DNA of 64,000 bases, from contig NZ_CP022436.1 in assembly GCF_002224285.1 (NCBI RefSeq), positions 1,302,001-1,366,000 on the forward strand, given 5' to 3'. A program made the translations under genes and the position numbers. The stretch comes from Arthrobacter sp. YN. Its GTDB lineage: Bacteria > Actinomycetota > Actinomycetes > Actinomycetales > Micrococcaceae. Shown here in pieces: positions 1 through 8,931 of the stretch (the stretch's first letter is position 1; each line of letters begins with the position of its first letter). The notes under the pieces are model-generated. The model had not been told where the DNA came from and searched no databases. It worked only from the letters and a program-made list of their open reading frames with translations.

Positions 1-62
1 AAGGCCAGAAGCGCCAAAATGACGACGATGGTGATGCCCCAGATGAGGGGAGAGACGGTCAT
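1..62 (-). CDS. TerC-family membrane protein, N-terminus only
   Basis: Only the first 20 codons are inside the window; the gene runs off the left edge. The visible start MTVSPLIWGITIVVILALLA is a short periplasmic lead followed by a hydrophobic segment, the way actinobacterial TerC/Alx-type integral membrane proteins begin. TerC proteins are linked to tellurite resistance and metal (Mn) homeostasis. The ATG at 62 is preceded on the minus strand by an AGGA-type ribosome site about 6 bases upstream. The family call rests on recall of the N-terminal pattern alone, so it is moderate. Confidence 0.5.
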   Translation of the reverse strand, partial: MTVSPLIWGITIVVILALLA

Positions 63-170
63 ATGATCCTGCTTTCGTGAGGCGCGCGAGTGGTGTTGCT
101 CACCGAGGGTCAAACTCTTGGAATCAAATTTACCGGGAGTGGTGGGGCGGGCGCTAACTAGACCGTCATG

Positions 171-209
171 GGAAAGTACTTGACAATATGGAAAGTACTT
201 TCCTAGGTT
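171..209 (+). promoter_or_regulatory. Promoter with embedded palindromic operator
   Basis: A TTGACA -35 box at 180-185 is followed about 18 bases later by TAGGTT (204-209) as a weak -10. The perfect 14-bp palindrome GGAAAGTACTTTCC lies at 190-203, between the boxes, and a second half-conserved copy (GGAAAGTACTTGAC) at 171-184 covers the -35 box. Two tandem copies with a 19-bp step that cover both promoter elements are typical of a repressor operator. The likely ligand is the winged-helix regulator at 683-988, which would make the operon autoregulated; that is inference. Confidence 0.6.
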
Positions 210-242
210 GGGGTCATTGATCCACACAACTTTGGGGGAACC

Positions 243-686
243 ATGAACGAGACCACCGGAAATATGTCAGCAGCCGAGGCCCGCGAACTCCTTGCGAGAG
301 CTGACTCAGTGGGTGCCGCCTCGATCAACGCAGCAGCTTGGCCCGTCGCCGTCCTGTTCACCAGCCTCGCCATCATGGGTTCACTGCTCATGATCGGGAT
401 GCACATCGTCGCCCATACCGGTTACGGCGCTGCGTTGCTGGCGTGTTCTGTCGGCGCCTGGGGTGCGATCTCCGCATGCATCTGGCCCATGTTCCAACGG
501 TCCACCAAGGCCGGATACACCAAGAGGTTCCTGACATCGCTGTTCGCGTACTTCGGGCTCTATGTCGTGGCCCTCGTGTGTGGCGCTTACTTCTTCCCGA
601 CCGGCAACCTCTGGTTCTACATCCCGGCCGCCATCGCTTTGGCCGTCATTGGCCTCGCCGCCGCCTTCCGTGAGCTGCGCGCATGA
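243..686 (+). CDS. Small four-helix membrane protein, regulator partner
   Basis: A 147-residue protein. After a polar N-terminus of about 35 residues there are four hydrophobic segments, roughly residues 36-57, 60-80, 98-118 and 122-142, so it should be an integral membrane protein. No catalytic motif is visible and the family is not recognised. Its stop codon overlaps the start of the winged-helix regulator at 683 (ATGA), so the two are translationally coupled. Pairs of a small membrane protein with this type of regulator are common in Actinobacteria, with the regulator usually controlling the pair. The ATG at 243 sits after a TTTGGGGGAACC ribosome site. Confidence 0.75.
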   Translation: MNETTGNMSAAEARELLARADSVGAASINAAAWPVAVLFTSLAIMGSLLMIGMHIVAHTGYGAALLACSVGAWGAISACIWPMFQRSTKAGYTKRFLTSLFAYFGLYVVALVCGAYFFPTGNLWFYIPAAIALAVIGLAAAFRELRA

Positions 687-988
687 GCACGCCGGCGGAA
701 CACCCGCGCCACCAGCTCAACGAGGTCGTCCACTCACCGGTCCGTTTCTCCATCATGGCTGCGCTGGCAAAGGCCGAGTCGCTGGACTTCAAGGACCTGC
801 GCGATGCGATCCAGGTCAGCGACTCGGTCCTCAGCAAGCAACTGGCCATCTTGGAGAAGGCCGAGTTTGTGAAGATCAAGAAGAGCTTCGCCGGGAAGTT
901 TCCGAGGACCTCTGCCAGCCTGACGAACGCTGGGCGGGGCGTGTGGGCAGCGCACCTGCAGACGCTGCGGGATATTGCGGGCGGGTGA
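683..988 (+). CDS. Winged-helix transcriptional regulator (HTH_34/MarR-like)
   Basis: A 101-residue single-domain DNA-binding protein. Residues 12-90 follow the winged-helix pattern of the PF13601 type: a helix with HSPVRFSIMAAL, a recognition region DSVLSKQLAILEKAEFVKIKK and a wing ending in the RTSASLTNAGR strand. Such proteins bind short palindromes as dimers. The gene overlaps the preceding membrane-protein gene by four bases and shares its promoter, which carries two palindromic sites, so autorepression is likely. No ligand-binding domain is present. Confidence 0.8.
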   Translation: MSTPAEHPRHQLNEVVHSPVRFSIMAALAKAESLDFKDLRDAIQVSDSVLSKQLAILEKAEFVKIKKSFAGKFPRTSASLTNAGRGVWAAHLQTLRDIAGG

Positions 989-1039
989 CGGGTTTTTGTT
1001 GTTAGTGCACGACGGCGGCTGGTTGCGTGGGTGGGTCAG

Positions 1040-2110
1040 CTAACCTCCCGCGGCCAACTGCCACTCGTCCTGGTTATGCGGCCTGTGCCAATGCTGACGG
1101 GGCTCCCCGGATTCGCGGACTACGTCGTTGAGCCAGAACGTGGTGTCGGGGTTCCATCCAGCGATGACACTTGAAGTGTCTTCGCCCACTGCGAGTGCGC
1201 GGCCCGCAACGCTGAGGTAGCCGGTGACAGTCAGGTGTACGGCATCCCACGTGGATGCAGCTTGCTCCCAATCGGGGATGACCCAGCGGCCGTGGCGGCC
1301 CGTGGTCCGGAACCAGTCGTGACGACGGGACGCTGTGACCTCCAACGGGAAAGCGCGGCAGAGGGTGGTCCAGTCCTCTTCAGTGGTGATTTCCAAAATC
1401 CTGCCTGTTCCGGCGACGGGGATAACGGTGGCTTCTTCCCAGCCGAGGGAATCTTCAACCAGGCTGAGCCCTTCAGGGATCCGCGCCACCGTGTGGATCA
1501 GTCCGTGGGGGATCGACCACCATTCGCCGCTGAAGTTGGCGCGGGGGTCTTGTGGCCGTTCCTTGGCCGCACGTAACTCCTCGGCCCGTTCCTTTCGTAC
1601 CCACTCGGCCAGGGTATGCTGCGGGTTTCGGGGGAGCGGTGTGGGATCGTCCGCTGAGCGCCAGTCGATAGCCCACTGCCCGGGTAGGGCCTTCTGATCC
1701 CACCACAGCGTTGCGGGTTTTCCTTCTAGGCTCTTGGCGATATGCGCCAGGGACTCTGTGATTTCCTGGGTGGCGGCGAGGAAGTCCTCCCCTTCGGGCT
1801 CCTGCCAATATCTGGCGGTGTCCACTGCGCGCTGAAAGGCGTGTTGAACCAGCTCGGTGGTGATGTTCCGTAGATCCAAGGACGTGATCAGCCCTGCGAG
1901 CTCCTCCATGGTCGACTCCGGTAGTGGAGGCGGTGCTTCGCCGACGGGGTCCATGGTCAACATTCTGCGTGACCTGCCGGCGCCAGGATCGAGGTTGTAG
2001 CCGAGGTGGAAGACGGCGATCCGGATGTCCTGGTCCATTTCCATCGCGAGTTCAAGGCAGAGGCGTCGGCCTCGGGGCCCATTTAGCAATTGCTCGATGT
2101 CCGGCTCCAT
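1040..2110 (-). CDS. Hypothetical actinobacterial protein, 356 aa
   Basis: The frame is open to 2260, but the ATG at 2110 (MEPDIEQLLNGPRGRRLCLE) has a GAGGA ribosome site and is the natural start. The protein is acidic, soluble and tryptophan-rich (WWDQK, EWWSIPHGL, HDWFRTTGRHGRW), without signal peptide or membrane segment. The LNGPRGRRLCLELA motif near the N-terminus is one I remember from other uncharacterised actinobacterial proteins; no function can be given. It is the last gene of a minus-strand run (3359 to 1040). A badly decayed paralogue of its C-terminal 60% lies at 11766-12421, with the same SIPHGL, PEGLSLVEDSL and RTTGRHG blocks. Confidence 0.7.
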   Translation of the reverse strand: MEPDIEQLLNGPRGRRLCLELAMEMDQDIRIAVFHLGYNLDPGAGRSRRMLTMDPVGEAPPPLPESTMEELAGLITSLDLRNITTELVQHAFQRAVDTARYWQEPEGEDFLAATQEITESLAHIAKSLEGKPATLWWDQKALPGQWAIDWRSADDPTPLPRNPQHTLAEWVRKERAEELRAAKERPQDPRANFSGEWWSIPHGLIHTVARIPEGLSLVEDSLGWEEATVIPVAGTGRILEITTEEDWTTLCRAFPLEVTASRRHDWFRTTGRHGRWVIPDWEQAASTWDAVHLTVTGYLSVAGRALAVGEDTSSVIAGWNPDTTFWLNDVVRESGEPRQHWHRPHNQDEWQLAAGG

Positions 2111-2214
2111 ATCCTCGTCCTTGCAGCTGATAACCCTGGCACGCTGAATCGCGACGCCGGAACCCGCCTTGCTGCCGGCAGCTTGCCTGACGCTTGAACA
2201 TGCTTTCAATGGGG

Positions 2215-2619
2215 TTACTGTGTGTCCAAACCCCAAGTTGTGAGACCGCCGCCGGGGCAAGAAATCAAGAGCAACCCCTCTGGCCCATTGAGCGTCCAGG
2301 CTTCGTACTGTTCATCTGGCGAAACCTCAACGGTGCTACCGTCGGCGAAGTCGACATGTAGGCTTCCGCGGTCGTCAGCGAACCCCGCCGTGACTGAGGA
2401 ACGTGCGATCGAGAGTGCAGGCCCCAGCTGGGAAGGTTCTCCGGCGGGATTAAGGCGGTGACTTAGGCCGGAAGCTGACTTGTAAATGAACTTATTCTCG
2501 ACCCTGAGGACAATGCCGCCCTGCGTGTGAATGCTGAAGGCATAGTCGACCATGCAACGGACAACGTCGTCCGGTCCGGATGTCGTTGGCCATGTCCAAA
2601 GCACATGTGAAGGTTTCAC
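2215..2619 (-). CDS. DUF6188-like small protein
   Basis: About 134 residues from a GTG at 2619, which overlaps the stop of the upstream gene as GTGA and has AGGAG ten bases upstream. The open frame extends further upstream but that part lies under the neighbouring gene. The central region (IVLRVENKF, followed later by GSLHVDFADGSTVEVSPDEQYEAW and ending NGPEGLLLISCPGGGLTTWG) matches my memory of DUF6188, a small beta-rich family often found among immunity-type genes near polymorphic toxins. The role here is unknown. Confidence 0.6.
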   Translation of the reverse strand: MKPSHVLWTWPTTSGPDDVVRCMVDYAFSIHTQGGIVLRVENKFIYKSASGLSHRLNPAGEPSQLGPALSIARSSVTAGFADDRGSLHVDFADGSTVEVSPDEQYEAWTLNGPEGLLLISCPGGGLTTWGLDTQ

Positions 2620-3119
2620 TGGCTCGCCGCTCCTGGTCGCATCCACTTCTGAATCTCCGGCCCGGCTGCATCCATGAAGCTCATGACCACCTGCCTGGCG
2701 TCGGGTTCCCCACCCCACCCGTCGTACGCATCATATGCGTCATCAAGCTCAACCAGCTCCTGCGCGATGGGGTGGCCTTCGTGACCGACAACCCGGTGCG
2801 CCCACGACGCGAGTTCCCGTACAGGCATGGTTCCCTCGATGGCTTGGCTGGCGTAATAGTAAGCCGCTACAAGCTGGGCATCGTCTTTTGTCATGTCACC
2901 CGTCGCCACGCCAAGCTCCTTGAGGGCATCGTCGATGAGGACCCCAAGCTGGAACACGTTGATGTGCGCCGAAACGCCAGCAAGCTCGCGGAGGGCTCGG
3001 CCGTCGTGCCCATCGACCAGGGCATCCGTCGCAGCCGAGATGGCCGCTGCAGCAGCATTCTGCCCGATTAGCCACGAAGCACGTGCGGCAATCAGGGCGA
3101 GAGTAGCTGAGCCCAACAC
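2616..3119 (-). CDS. Hypothetical helical protein, 167 aa
   Basis: Starts at a GTG (3119) placed directly after the stop of the PLDc_N gene, with GAGGAAG as ribosome site inside that gene's end. The N-terminal 45 residues are alanine-rich and weakly hydrophobic; the rest is an acidic helical protein with a DDAYDAYDGWGGEPDARQV stretch near the C-terminus. No family recognised. Tight coupling on both sides (adjacent start upstream, 4-bp overlap downstream) shows it is a middle gene of a three-gene operon. Confidence 0.65.
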   Translation of the reverse strand: MLGSATLALIAARASWLIGQNAAAAAISAATDALVDGHDGRALRELAGVSAHINVFQLGVLIDDALKELGVATGDMTKDDAQLVAAYYYASQAIEGTMPVRELASWAHRVVGHEGHPIAQELVELDDAYDAYDGWGGEPDARQVVMSFMDAAGPEIQKWMRPGAASQ

Positions 3120-3359
3120 CTAAAGCGTCTTCCTCAGGCGCGTGCCACTACTCAAACCAGCCAGCCGAGGCTTCGCGTACAGCCACACGACAACACCGAA
3201 CAGCGGCACCACAAAGAACAGCATCACCCACATGATCCGGGCAGCTTGATCCAGACCGTCCTGACGCAGGACATCGAAGATCGCCCAAAGGTTCGCTCCC
3301 ATGACAAACACCGCGGACAGTCCCGCCAGCGACGCCAACACCCATTCCCAAGCTTCCAT
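3120..3359 (-). CDS. PLDc_N-domain small membrane protein
   Basis: A 79-residue protein with two membrane helices (about residues 6-27 and 41-62) separated by a short loop, matching the phospholipase D-nuclease N-terminal domain (PF13396), which in Actinobacteria often occurs alone. The pattern ANLWAIFDVLR followed by MWVMLFFVVPLFGVVVWL and a YAKPR end is characteristic. Function of stand-alone copies is not established. It is the first gene of the operon leading to 2215. Confidence 0.75.
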   Translation of the reverse strand: MEAWEWVLASLAGLSAVFVMGANLWAIFDVLRQDGLDQAARIMWVMLFFVVPLFGVVVWLYAKPRLAGLSSGTRLRKTL

Positions 3360-3466
3360 GTCATCCCCCTGAACCAGCAGCTTCCGTACAAAGTAGCACT
3401 CGCGTTACACACGTACGACGGCGGAGCCCGCCTTGGTGCCTGCCGTTTAGTGGCGTTTCGGTTGGG

Positions 3467-4405
3467 TCAGATCAGCGCTGTCATAACGTTCCAGCCTTCG
3501 CCGATCTTCTTCCGTGGTTCGAGGTGACGACTGCCGACGCCAGGGTAGAGCCAGAGGTCTCCGTTGGCATCACGGGCGATGATTTGTGAGTAGCCCGGAT
3601 AGTGGCCGTCAAATCTTCCCGTGGAAATGATCGCTGTCATGGCGTTCCAGCCTTCGCCTACCTGCATGCGGGGCAACCACCCGCCCTTGCCGTCGCCGGG
3701 GTAGAGCCACAGTCGTCCGCTGGTGTCACGTGCCATGACGTCCCTTTTCCCGTCCTCGTTAAAGTCACCGCGGCCGATCAGCGCTGTCATCACGTTCCAG
3801 CCGACGCCGATTTGGGTGCGGGGTTTCCAGCCGCCAGTGTGATCGCCGGGATACAGCCAAAGCCGACCTTCGACGTCTCGGGCGATGACGTCCGCACAGT
3901 AGTCGCCGTCGAAGTCGCCAGGGCCCATGATGGCGGTCATGGCGTTCCAACCGATACCTACTTTGGTCCGGGGTTTGAGGTATCCGTAGCCACCGGGGTA
4001 GAGCCACATGTCGCCATTGATATCGCGGGCAAGGATGTCGTCGTTGAACTCGCTTTGGAACTTGCCCGCACCGATGATTGCAGTCATCACGTTCCAGCCC
4101 TCGCCCATCTTGAAGCGGGGCTTCTTCCAACCGCCTTGGCCGTCACCGGGATAAACCCATAGGTCGCCTGCAGTATCTCTGGCGAGGACATCGTCGTTGT
4201 AGCCCGTGTTGATGTTGACGTAGTCCCAGTTGTTTGTTGGGACATTTGCTGCACGGGTGCCCGGCTGGCCTGCCTGTGCTGGAAGGGCAGCTGTGCCCAA
4301 GAGCAATGCCGCGGTCGCGGCCAGGGTTGTCCCTATGAAAAGTGGGCGCCTTCGATTGTTGGGTGTTTTGTGGCATGAATTCTTGCTCGACTTTGATCTG
4401 AACAT
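3467..4405 (-). CDS. Secreted FG-GAP/VCBS-like repeat protein
   Basis: About 312 residues from the ATG at 4405, preceded by GGGGGTAAC as ribosome site; the open frame continues 14 codons further upstream without a ribosome site. The N-terminus has a basic stretch, a hydrophobic core (FIGTTLAATAALLLGTAALP) and an AQA cleavage site, so it is exported. The rest is five repeats of about 48-50 residues, each built as DVxARDxxGxLWLYPG then GWxxMTAIxGxGDF. This is the FG-GAP/VCBS beta-propeller type, which forms sugar- or protein-binding surfaces and is common after lysozyme or esterase domains, but no enzyme domain is attached. Divergent from the secreted gene at 4615. Confidence 0.8.
   Translation of the reverse strand: MFRSKSSKNSCHKTPNNRRRPLFIGTTLAATAALLLGTAALPAQAGQPGTRAANVPTNNWDYVNINTGYNDDVLARDTAGDLWVYPGDGQGGWKKPRFKMGEGWNVMTAIIGAGKFQSEFNDDILARDINGDMWLYPGGYGYLKPRTKVGIGWNAMTAIMGPGDFDGDYCADVIARDVEGRLWLYPGDHTGGWKPRTQIGVGWNVMTALIGRGDFNEDGKRDVMARDTSGRLWLYPGDGKGGWLPRMQVGEGWNAMTAIISTGRFDGHYPGYSQIIARDANGDLWLYPGVGSRHLEPRKKIGEGWNVMTALI
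3480..4200 (-). repeat. Five tandem ~147-bp coding repeats
   Basis: The five protein repeats of the preceding gene are visible at the DNA level as recurring blocks (for example the CATCACGTTCCAGCC and GGGTAGAGCCA type strings every 144-150 bases). Copies have diverged, so these are old coding duplications, but the DNA similarity is enough for slipped recombination. Confidence 0.65.
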
Positions 4406-4614
4406 CACTGTTACCCCCAGTAGCAACGCGGTCATCAAACGATTCACCGGAGCATAGTCCTGTTGGGTGGCTTTTGTTAGGGGTGGGAGGTCGGCCGGCT
4501 AACGGTCGCCGGGTAACGCTGCAGTCCGTATGTTCATACCTGTGCATTTCGTTGCCACAAACGCACACCCCGCAAGAAACTCCTTGAGGAAACCCACTCA
4601 ATGAGGAGCCCCAC

Positions 4615-7511
4615 TTGCACCCACACCCCATGGCCAGACGTCTGGCAGCAGTAGCCGCATCAACCGCATTAACGGCAGCGGCGCTGGCAACCGGAATCGC
4701 AGCCAGCCCAAGCGCAACCGCAGCCGAACTACCCCCGCCACCCACCGGCGTCGTCTATGCCAGCGACGTTCCGTGGTCGAGTATGACCAACGGTTGGGGA
4801 CCGGCTGAACTGGACATGAGCAACGGTGGCCAAGCGGCGGGCGATGCGAATCGCCGGCCGTTGACCGTCGGCGGCACCATGTACTCGAAGGGCATTGGTA
4901 CCCACGCGGCGTCGTCCATTACGTACAACCTTGGCGGGCAATGCCGGCAGTTCCTCGCCCAAGTTGGTGTGGATGACACTCAGGGTGACCGCGGTCGAGT
5001 GGACTTCAAAGTCTTGGTGGACGGGGTGGAACGGTTTGCGGGGGAGCGGAAGGGGACGGACGGAGCCCTGCCCGTCAACGTGAACCTGCAGGGCGGCAGC
5101 ACGCTGCAGCTCAAGGTGGAAACCGGCCCGGAAGGAAACGGCAACGACCACGCCGACTGGGCCGATGCCAAAATTAACTGCTCGGACGCGTTCATCGCAG
5201 CACCGCTGCGGGTCGAGGGCTCAGCCGGGACCAATCTCAACGGGCTGGTCCCCGGAACGCCGGCTACCGTCGTCGTGCGTGACCTCAAGCCGCTCAGCCC
5301 CGTTAGCCTGAGCCTACGGGGCGAAAAGATGGCCGACGCCGTTGCTGATGCCACCGGCGCGGCTGCCATCACGTTTGTGGTGTCTACGGGAGCCGCAGGC
5401 GGGGCGACAGAACTGGTCGCCACGGGCACGGGGCCGTTCGATGTGGCCACCACGGGCAAGATCGGCGCGTTCATTGTGCAGATCAGCGATGCGAAGTTCT
5501 ATGTGGATTGCTCCGCCGCGATCCCAGGCAATGGAAGCCAGACAAGCCCTTTCAACTCGATCGCCCAGGTAAACGGCCACGGCGCATTCAACGCCGGCGA
5601 GTCGATCCTCTTCCGTGCAGGCACCAACTGCGTTGGTGCTCTGACGCCGGTAGGTACGGGTGTAGCCAACCATCCCATCACGCTCTCCAGCTACGGTGAC
5701 GGCGCGAAGCCCACCATCAACGGTGGCGGTGCTGTAGCGGCCATCCAGATCACGAATGCCAGTCACTGGACCGTCAGTGGCCTGCACGTTGTGAACCCTT
5801 CGGACACTCCGGTCCGCAGGGTTGGGATCCTGTTCGAGAACAGTGGAACGGCGCAGACCGCCGGAATCGTGGTCACGGGAAACCATGTGGAGGACGTGGC
5901 GGGCTGGCGCAATAAGGCGACGAACGGCGCTGGCTTTGCGCAGTCGGCCGGCATTGTGGTGCGTACATGGGGCAAGGGATCGGTGGACGGCATCACCATC
6001 ACCGATAACGAGGTCAACGACGCTGCCGGTGGTGGCGTGAAGATCTCAGCTCCCGATACAACCGAGCGCTACAACACCAAGGTGTACGTTGCGCGGAACG
6101 AGATCCATGACGTGGGCGGCGATGCGATCGTGATCCATAATTCTGACGCTCCGCTCATCGAGCACAACAGGGGTCTGAACCTCGGCCAGGGTGCCCACCC
6201 CTATGAGGGCGGCAACTTCGCTGGCATGTGGCCGTACAACTCCAAGAACCCGGTGTTCCAGTTCAACGTGGTGGGTAACAGCACCACCTCCACGTACGAC
6301 TCCACCGCCTGGGACTGCGACATGAAAATCGTGGGAACCTGCCTCTTCCAGTACAACTACTCCTACGGGAACGCCGGCGGCTTCTACCTCAACTGCGTCT
6401 CCAACTGCGGCGGCGGCGCTACTGCCGCGAACGTGGTCCTGCGCTACAACGTGGCACAGGACGACTGCCGTCTGGGCGGCAGCAGCAGCGGTACCGGCAA
6501 GCACTATATCTACAACAACACCTTCTACTGCCCTTCCCGTGTGTTTTTGGATGACATGGCCGGCCCACGCGAGGTGCGGAACAACGTGTTTGTGGCGCCG
6601 GGCGGCGCTCTTAAGTCCGGTGCTGCTGTGTATGCGAACAACGCGTACTTTGGCGGTATTGTCCCGCCCTCGGGGAGATGGGGTCGGTGCTGGGTGATCC
6701 GCGATTGGTGGTTGGCGGGAGTGGCCAGACAACACTGGATGTTCCCGGGTATCGACTTGCTTCCGGGTCGCCGCTCATCGGTGCCGGTGTGCGGATAAAC
6801 GACGACGGCGGCAGGGGCTTCTTCGGTAACCCCACCTCTGGTGCCGGTTCCGTTGGGGTGCCGAACATCGGGGCCTACCAGGGGCCTGGTGTTGCTGTTG
6901 CTCCTTTGCCTTTTGCTTCATTGGTGAATCAAACATCCGTGGCAAATTCGGCTAATCCCCGGAATGGGGCTATTACGTCTGATCGTCGGACGTTCTCTGA
7001 GGAGGCGTTGGCTGCTGCCGGGCTTGTGAGCGGGAAGCCGTATTCGGCGTTTGGCGTCTCGTCCGTGTGGCATCCGACGGCTGTGGGGACACCGGACACG
7101 TTGAAAGCCGCTGGTCAGGAAGTGGCTCTTTCGGCCCGCGGGCGGACACTGTTGGTGACGGGATTCTCCACAGGCAGCGTGACCTCCGGAGTGGCAACAG
7201 TTCACTTCACTAACGGGCAGAGTCGGACAGTGACCATTTCGCTGCCGAACTGGCGCACCGGGGTTTCTACGGATACTGCCGTGGTGGTGGCTGAGTCGGC
7301 GTACCACCAGCGGCACACGCAGGCTTACATCGGTGGGCCGTCGACGGTGGTGCGGGTTGATGAGCCGGCCCGCATCTTTGCCACGAAGATCGACATTCCC
7401 CCTGCTTTTGAGGTGTCCAGCGTGACGCTGCCGCAGGGGAGCGCGCTGGTCAATGAGGGGCTCAACATCATGGGCATTGCCGTGGGGAATGTTCCGCCTG
7501 GGTTGAGGTGA
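4615..7511 (+). pseudogene. Secreted NPCBM plus right-handed beta-helix protein, frame-broken
   Basis: Two overlapping frames form one protein of about 965 residues. It starts at a TTG (4615) with AGGAG six bases upstream, then a signal peptide ending ATA-AE. Residues 40-190 look like an NPCBM carbohydrate-binding module (NGWGPAELDMS, YSKGIGTHAASSITYNL, VDGVERF). Residues about 290-690 look like a parallel beta-helix (SGLHVVNPSD, ITITDNEVNDAAGGGVKIS, YNNTFY, VRNNVFV), as in polysaccharide lyases or carbohydrate-binding surface proteins. At 6672-6675 (GGGG after CCCTC) one base is missing: the first frame runs into a stop at 6796-6798, while the second frame continues the helix end (EMGSVLGDPRLV) and a C-terminal beta domain to 7511. 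Restoring one G joins them seamlessly. The break is a real mutation or a sequencing indel. Confidence 0.75.
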
Positions 7512-7543
7512 TTGCCTTTGGTTAGTTCAAGTTGGGCAGGTGT

Positions 7544-7566
7544 GGGATCCGCTAGTGGCGGGTCCC
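7544..7566 (+). terminator. Hairpin after beta-helix gene
   Basis: GGGATCCGC pairs with GCGGGTCCC (nine pairs with one G-U) around a five-base loop, 33 bases after the stop at 7511. Only a short T stretch follows (CTGTTTC), so it is a weak or factor-assisted terminator. Confidence 0.45.
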
Positions 7567-7594
7567 GCGCCTGTTTCATTCAGCGTTGAGGCCA

Positions 7595-7688
7595 CCACCT
7601 AGACGCTGCGTTTCACCACTCATTTTTGGGCTTCTCGGCACCTAATTTGGCCCTGGCAGCACTCATTTTCGGGGTTTCCGCCACCTAG
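7595..7688 (+). repeat. Phased CCACCTAG array, cluster A
   Basis: Five copies of an octamer related to CCACCTAG start at 7595 (CCACCTAG), 7616 (CCACTCAT), 7638 (GCACCTAA), 7659 (GCACTCAT) and 7681 (CCACCTAG). Steps are 21, 22, 21 and 22 bases. The even copies are more alike to each other than to the odd ones, so the array is also a 43-bp tandem repeat. It lies in the noncoding stretch 7512-7751 after the beta-helix gene and in the same orientation. Confidence 0.75.
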
Positions 7689-7751
7689 AGGGCATTCTGC
7701 GGGCGCAGGCTATGCGAGTCAAAGCAGGATCGTTCGTCACTAGGAGTAATC

Positions 7752-8477
7752 GTGACCCTGAAGCGCATCAGCACCATAAGAACGAGCAAGTCCAGTCCTC
7801 ATACGTTGTCCGTCTCCTGGAGGAAGCAGGGACTTCAGATAGCTGCCGTCATATTGACCACTGCAACGCTACTGGCGTCAGTTCCGCTGGCGGCACATGC
7901 CGCTCCTCCGGAACCCGTAGCGGCTTACGACAACAAGACTGTCAGCACATCGACTCTAGTTGTGAACCCAGATCGCGCTGCATCTGAAGAACTCCACCAA
8001 GCCATTGAAAAGGTAAAGGCGCAGGACCCGCTGGGGTTTGAAGTTCGGTTGAACCTCATCACTTCGTCTAAGGCAGTATCCAAGTACCTGAAGAGTTTCA
8101 AGGGCCTCGATAGAGATGTACAGATCGAGGGCATGGCGGCATCGATGCCAACTGATGCCCTCACCGGGATGATCGATCTGATGGAGAAAAAGATCTTAGA
8201 GTACAAGGTCCGGCCCGCTTCGGACTCAAGCAACTGGGTGACAATGATCGTCAACAAGGATGCTATGGCGTCGTACACCAGCGATTCCGGAACCCCCACG
8301 ACTTTTGGGTGGGGTTCCTTTCCGCAGTGCCCCTCAGCGTGGGCAGCGTTTTGGGCTTGGTTCGCCTTCAATACCGCCTTTTGTGGACCCTTTGCCGCCT
8401 ATCCTCCAGCGGCAGTTGCCTGTGCTCTGGGGCTTGGCTTGGCTGGGATGATAGTCGACTTCAATAGAGGTTGCTGA
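7752..8477 (+). CDS. Secreted protein with aromatic/Cys-rich hydrophobic C-terminus
   Basis: A 241-residue protein from a GTG with AGGAG five bases upstream. A long basic lead, hydrophobic core and AHA-APP junction near residue 50 indicate a Sec signal peptide. The middle (residues 60-180) is soluble. The last 55 residues change character: GWGSFPQCPSAWAAFWAWF, then a long hydrophobic stretch ending MIVDFNRGC, with four cysteines in all (QC, FC, AC, GC). A large pro-region followed by a short Cys-containing hydrophobic peptide resembles bacteriocin precursors of the halocin C8-like kind, although the Cys number differs. Two small membrane proteins follow at 8493 and 8932. The bacteriocin reading is a hypothesis. 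Confidence 0.7.
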   Translation: MTLKRISTIRTSKSSPHTLSVSWRKQGLQIAAVILTTATLLASVPLAAHAAPPEPVAAYDNKTVSTSTLVVNPDRAASEELHQAIEKVKAQDPLGFEVRLNLITSSKAVSKYLKSFKGLDRDVQIEGMAASMPTDALTGMIDLMEKKILEYKVRPASDSSNWVTMIVNKDAMASYTSDSGTPTTFGWGSFPQCPSAWAAFWAWFAFNTAFCGPFAAYPPAAVACALGLGLAGMIVDFNRGC

Positions 8478-8492
8478 AGGGCAGGTAGGAGT

Positions 8493-8873
8493 TTGAGTAG
8501 GGCCAAGCAATACTCAGTTGTTTTGTCTCTAATTATGGGAATTGGCGTAGCGGTAGTGGGGCTGGTCCCCGGTTGGCTGGTTTTCCTCGCTGTTCTAGCG
8601 CTTCTCGGTCTTCTCGTGGCTGCGACGATCTACTACAAACGCTTGCGATGGGTCCAGGTCAAAAAGGGACAACCGTATTCTGCCGCTTTGGGTGGGGGAT
8701 GCATGATGGCGATGATTTCAGCGCTTCTTCTCAGAGGGTATGGATGGAGTTCCGTTCTGGTTCCCCTGCTCAGCCTGGCCGTCTCCATGGCTGTGCATAG
8801 GTGGATGACGAGGTTCGGGCACTTCTCAGACCCAGACGATGGTGGTTCATCAGAATCTGGAGTGCCACAGTGA
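8493..8873 (+). CDS. Small membrane protein, 126 aa
   Basis: Starts 16 bases after the secreted protein stop, so it is almost certainly cotranscribed. The TTG at 8493 is the best frame start although AGGAG sits very close to it, so the true start may be a little downstream. Three hydrophobic segments (about residues 9-28, 29-47 and 66-98) with a polar C-terminal tail of about 20 residues. No family recognised. Its position would suit an immunity or export partner for the upstream secreted protein. Confidence 0.65.
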   Translation: MSRAKQYSVVLSLIMGIGVAVVGLVPGWLVFLAVLALLGLLVAATIYYKRLRWVQVKKGQPYSAALGGGCMMAMISALLLRGYGWSSVLVPLLSLAVSMAVHRWMTRFGHFSDPDDGGSSESGVPQ

Positions 8874-8931
8874 GGAGCGCTGGGGCGTCGAGGATCTAAC
8901 CACCAGAGCGTATTCATCGTCTTAGGGGGAA

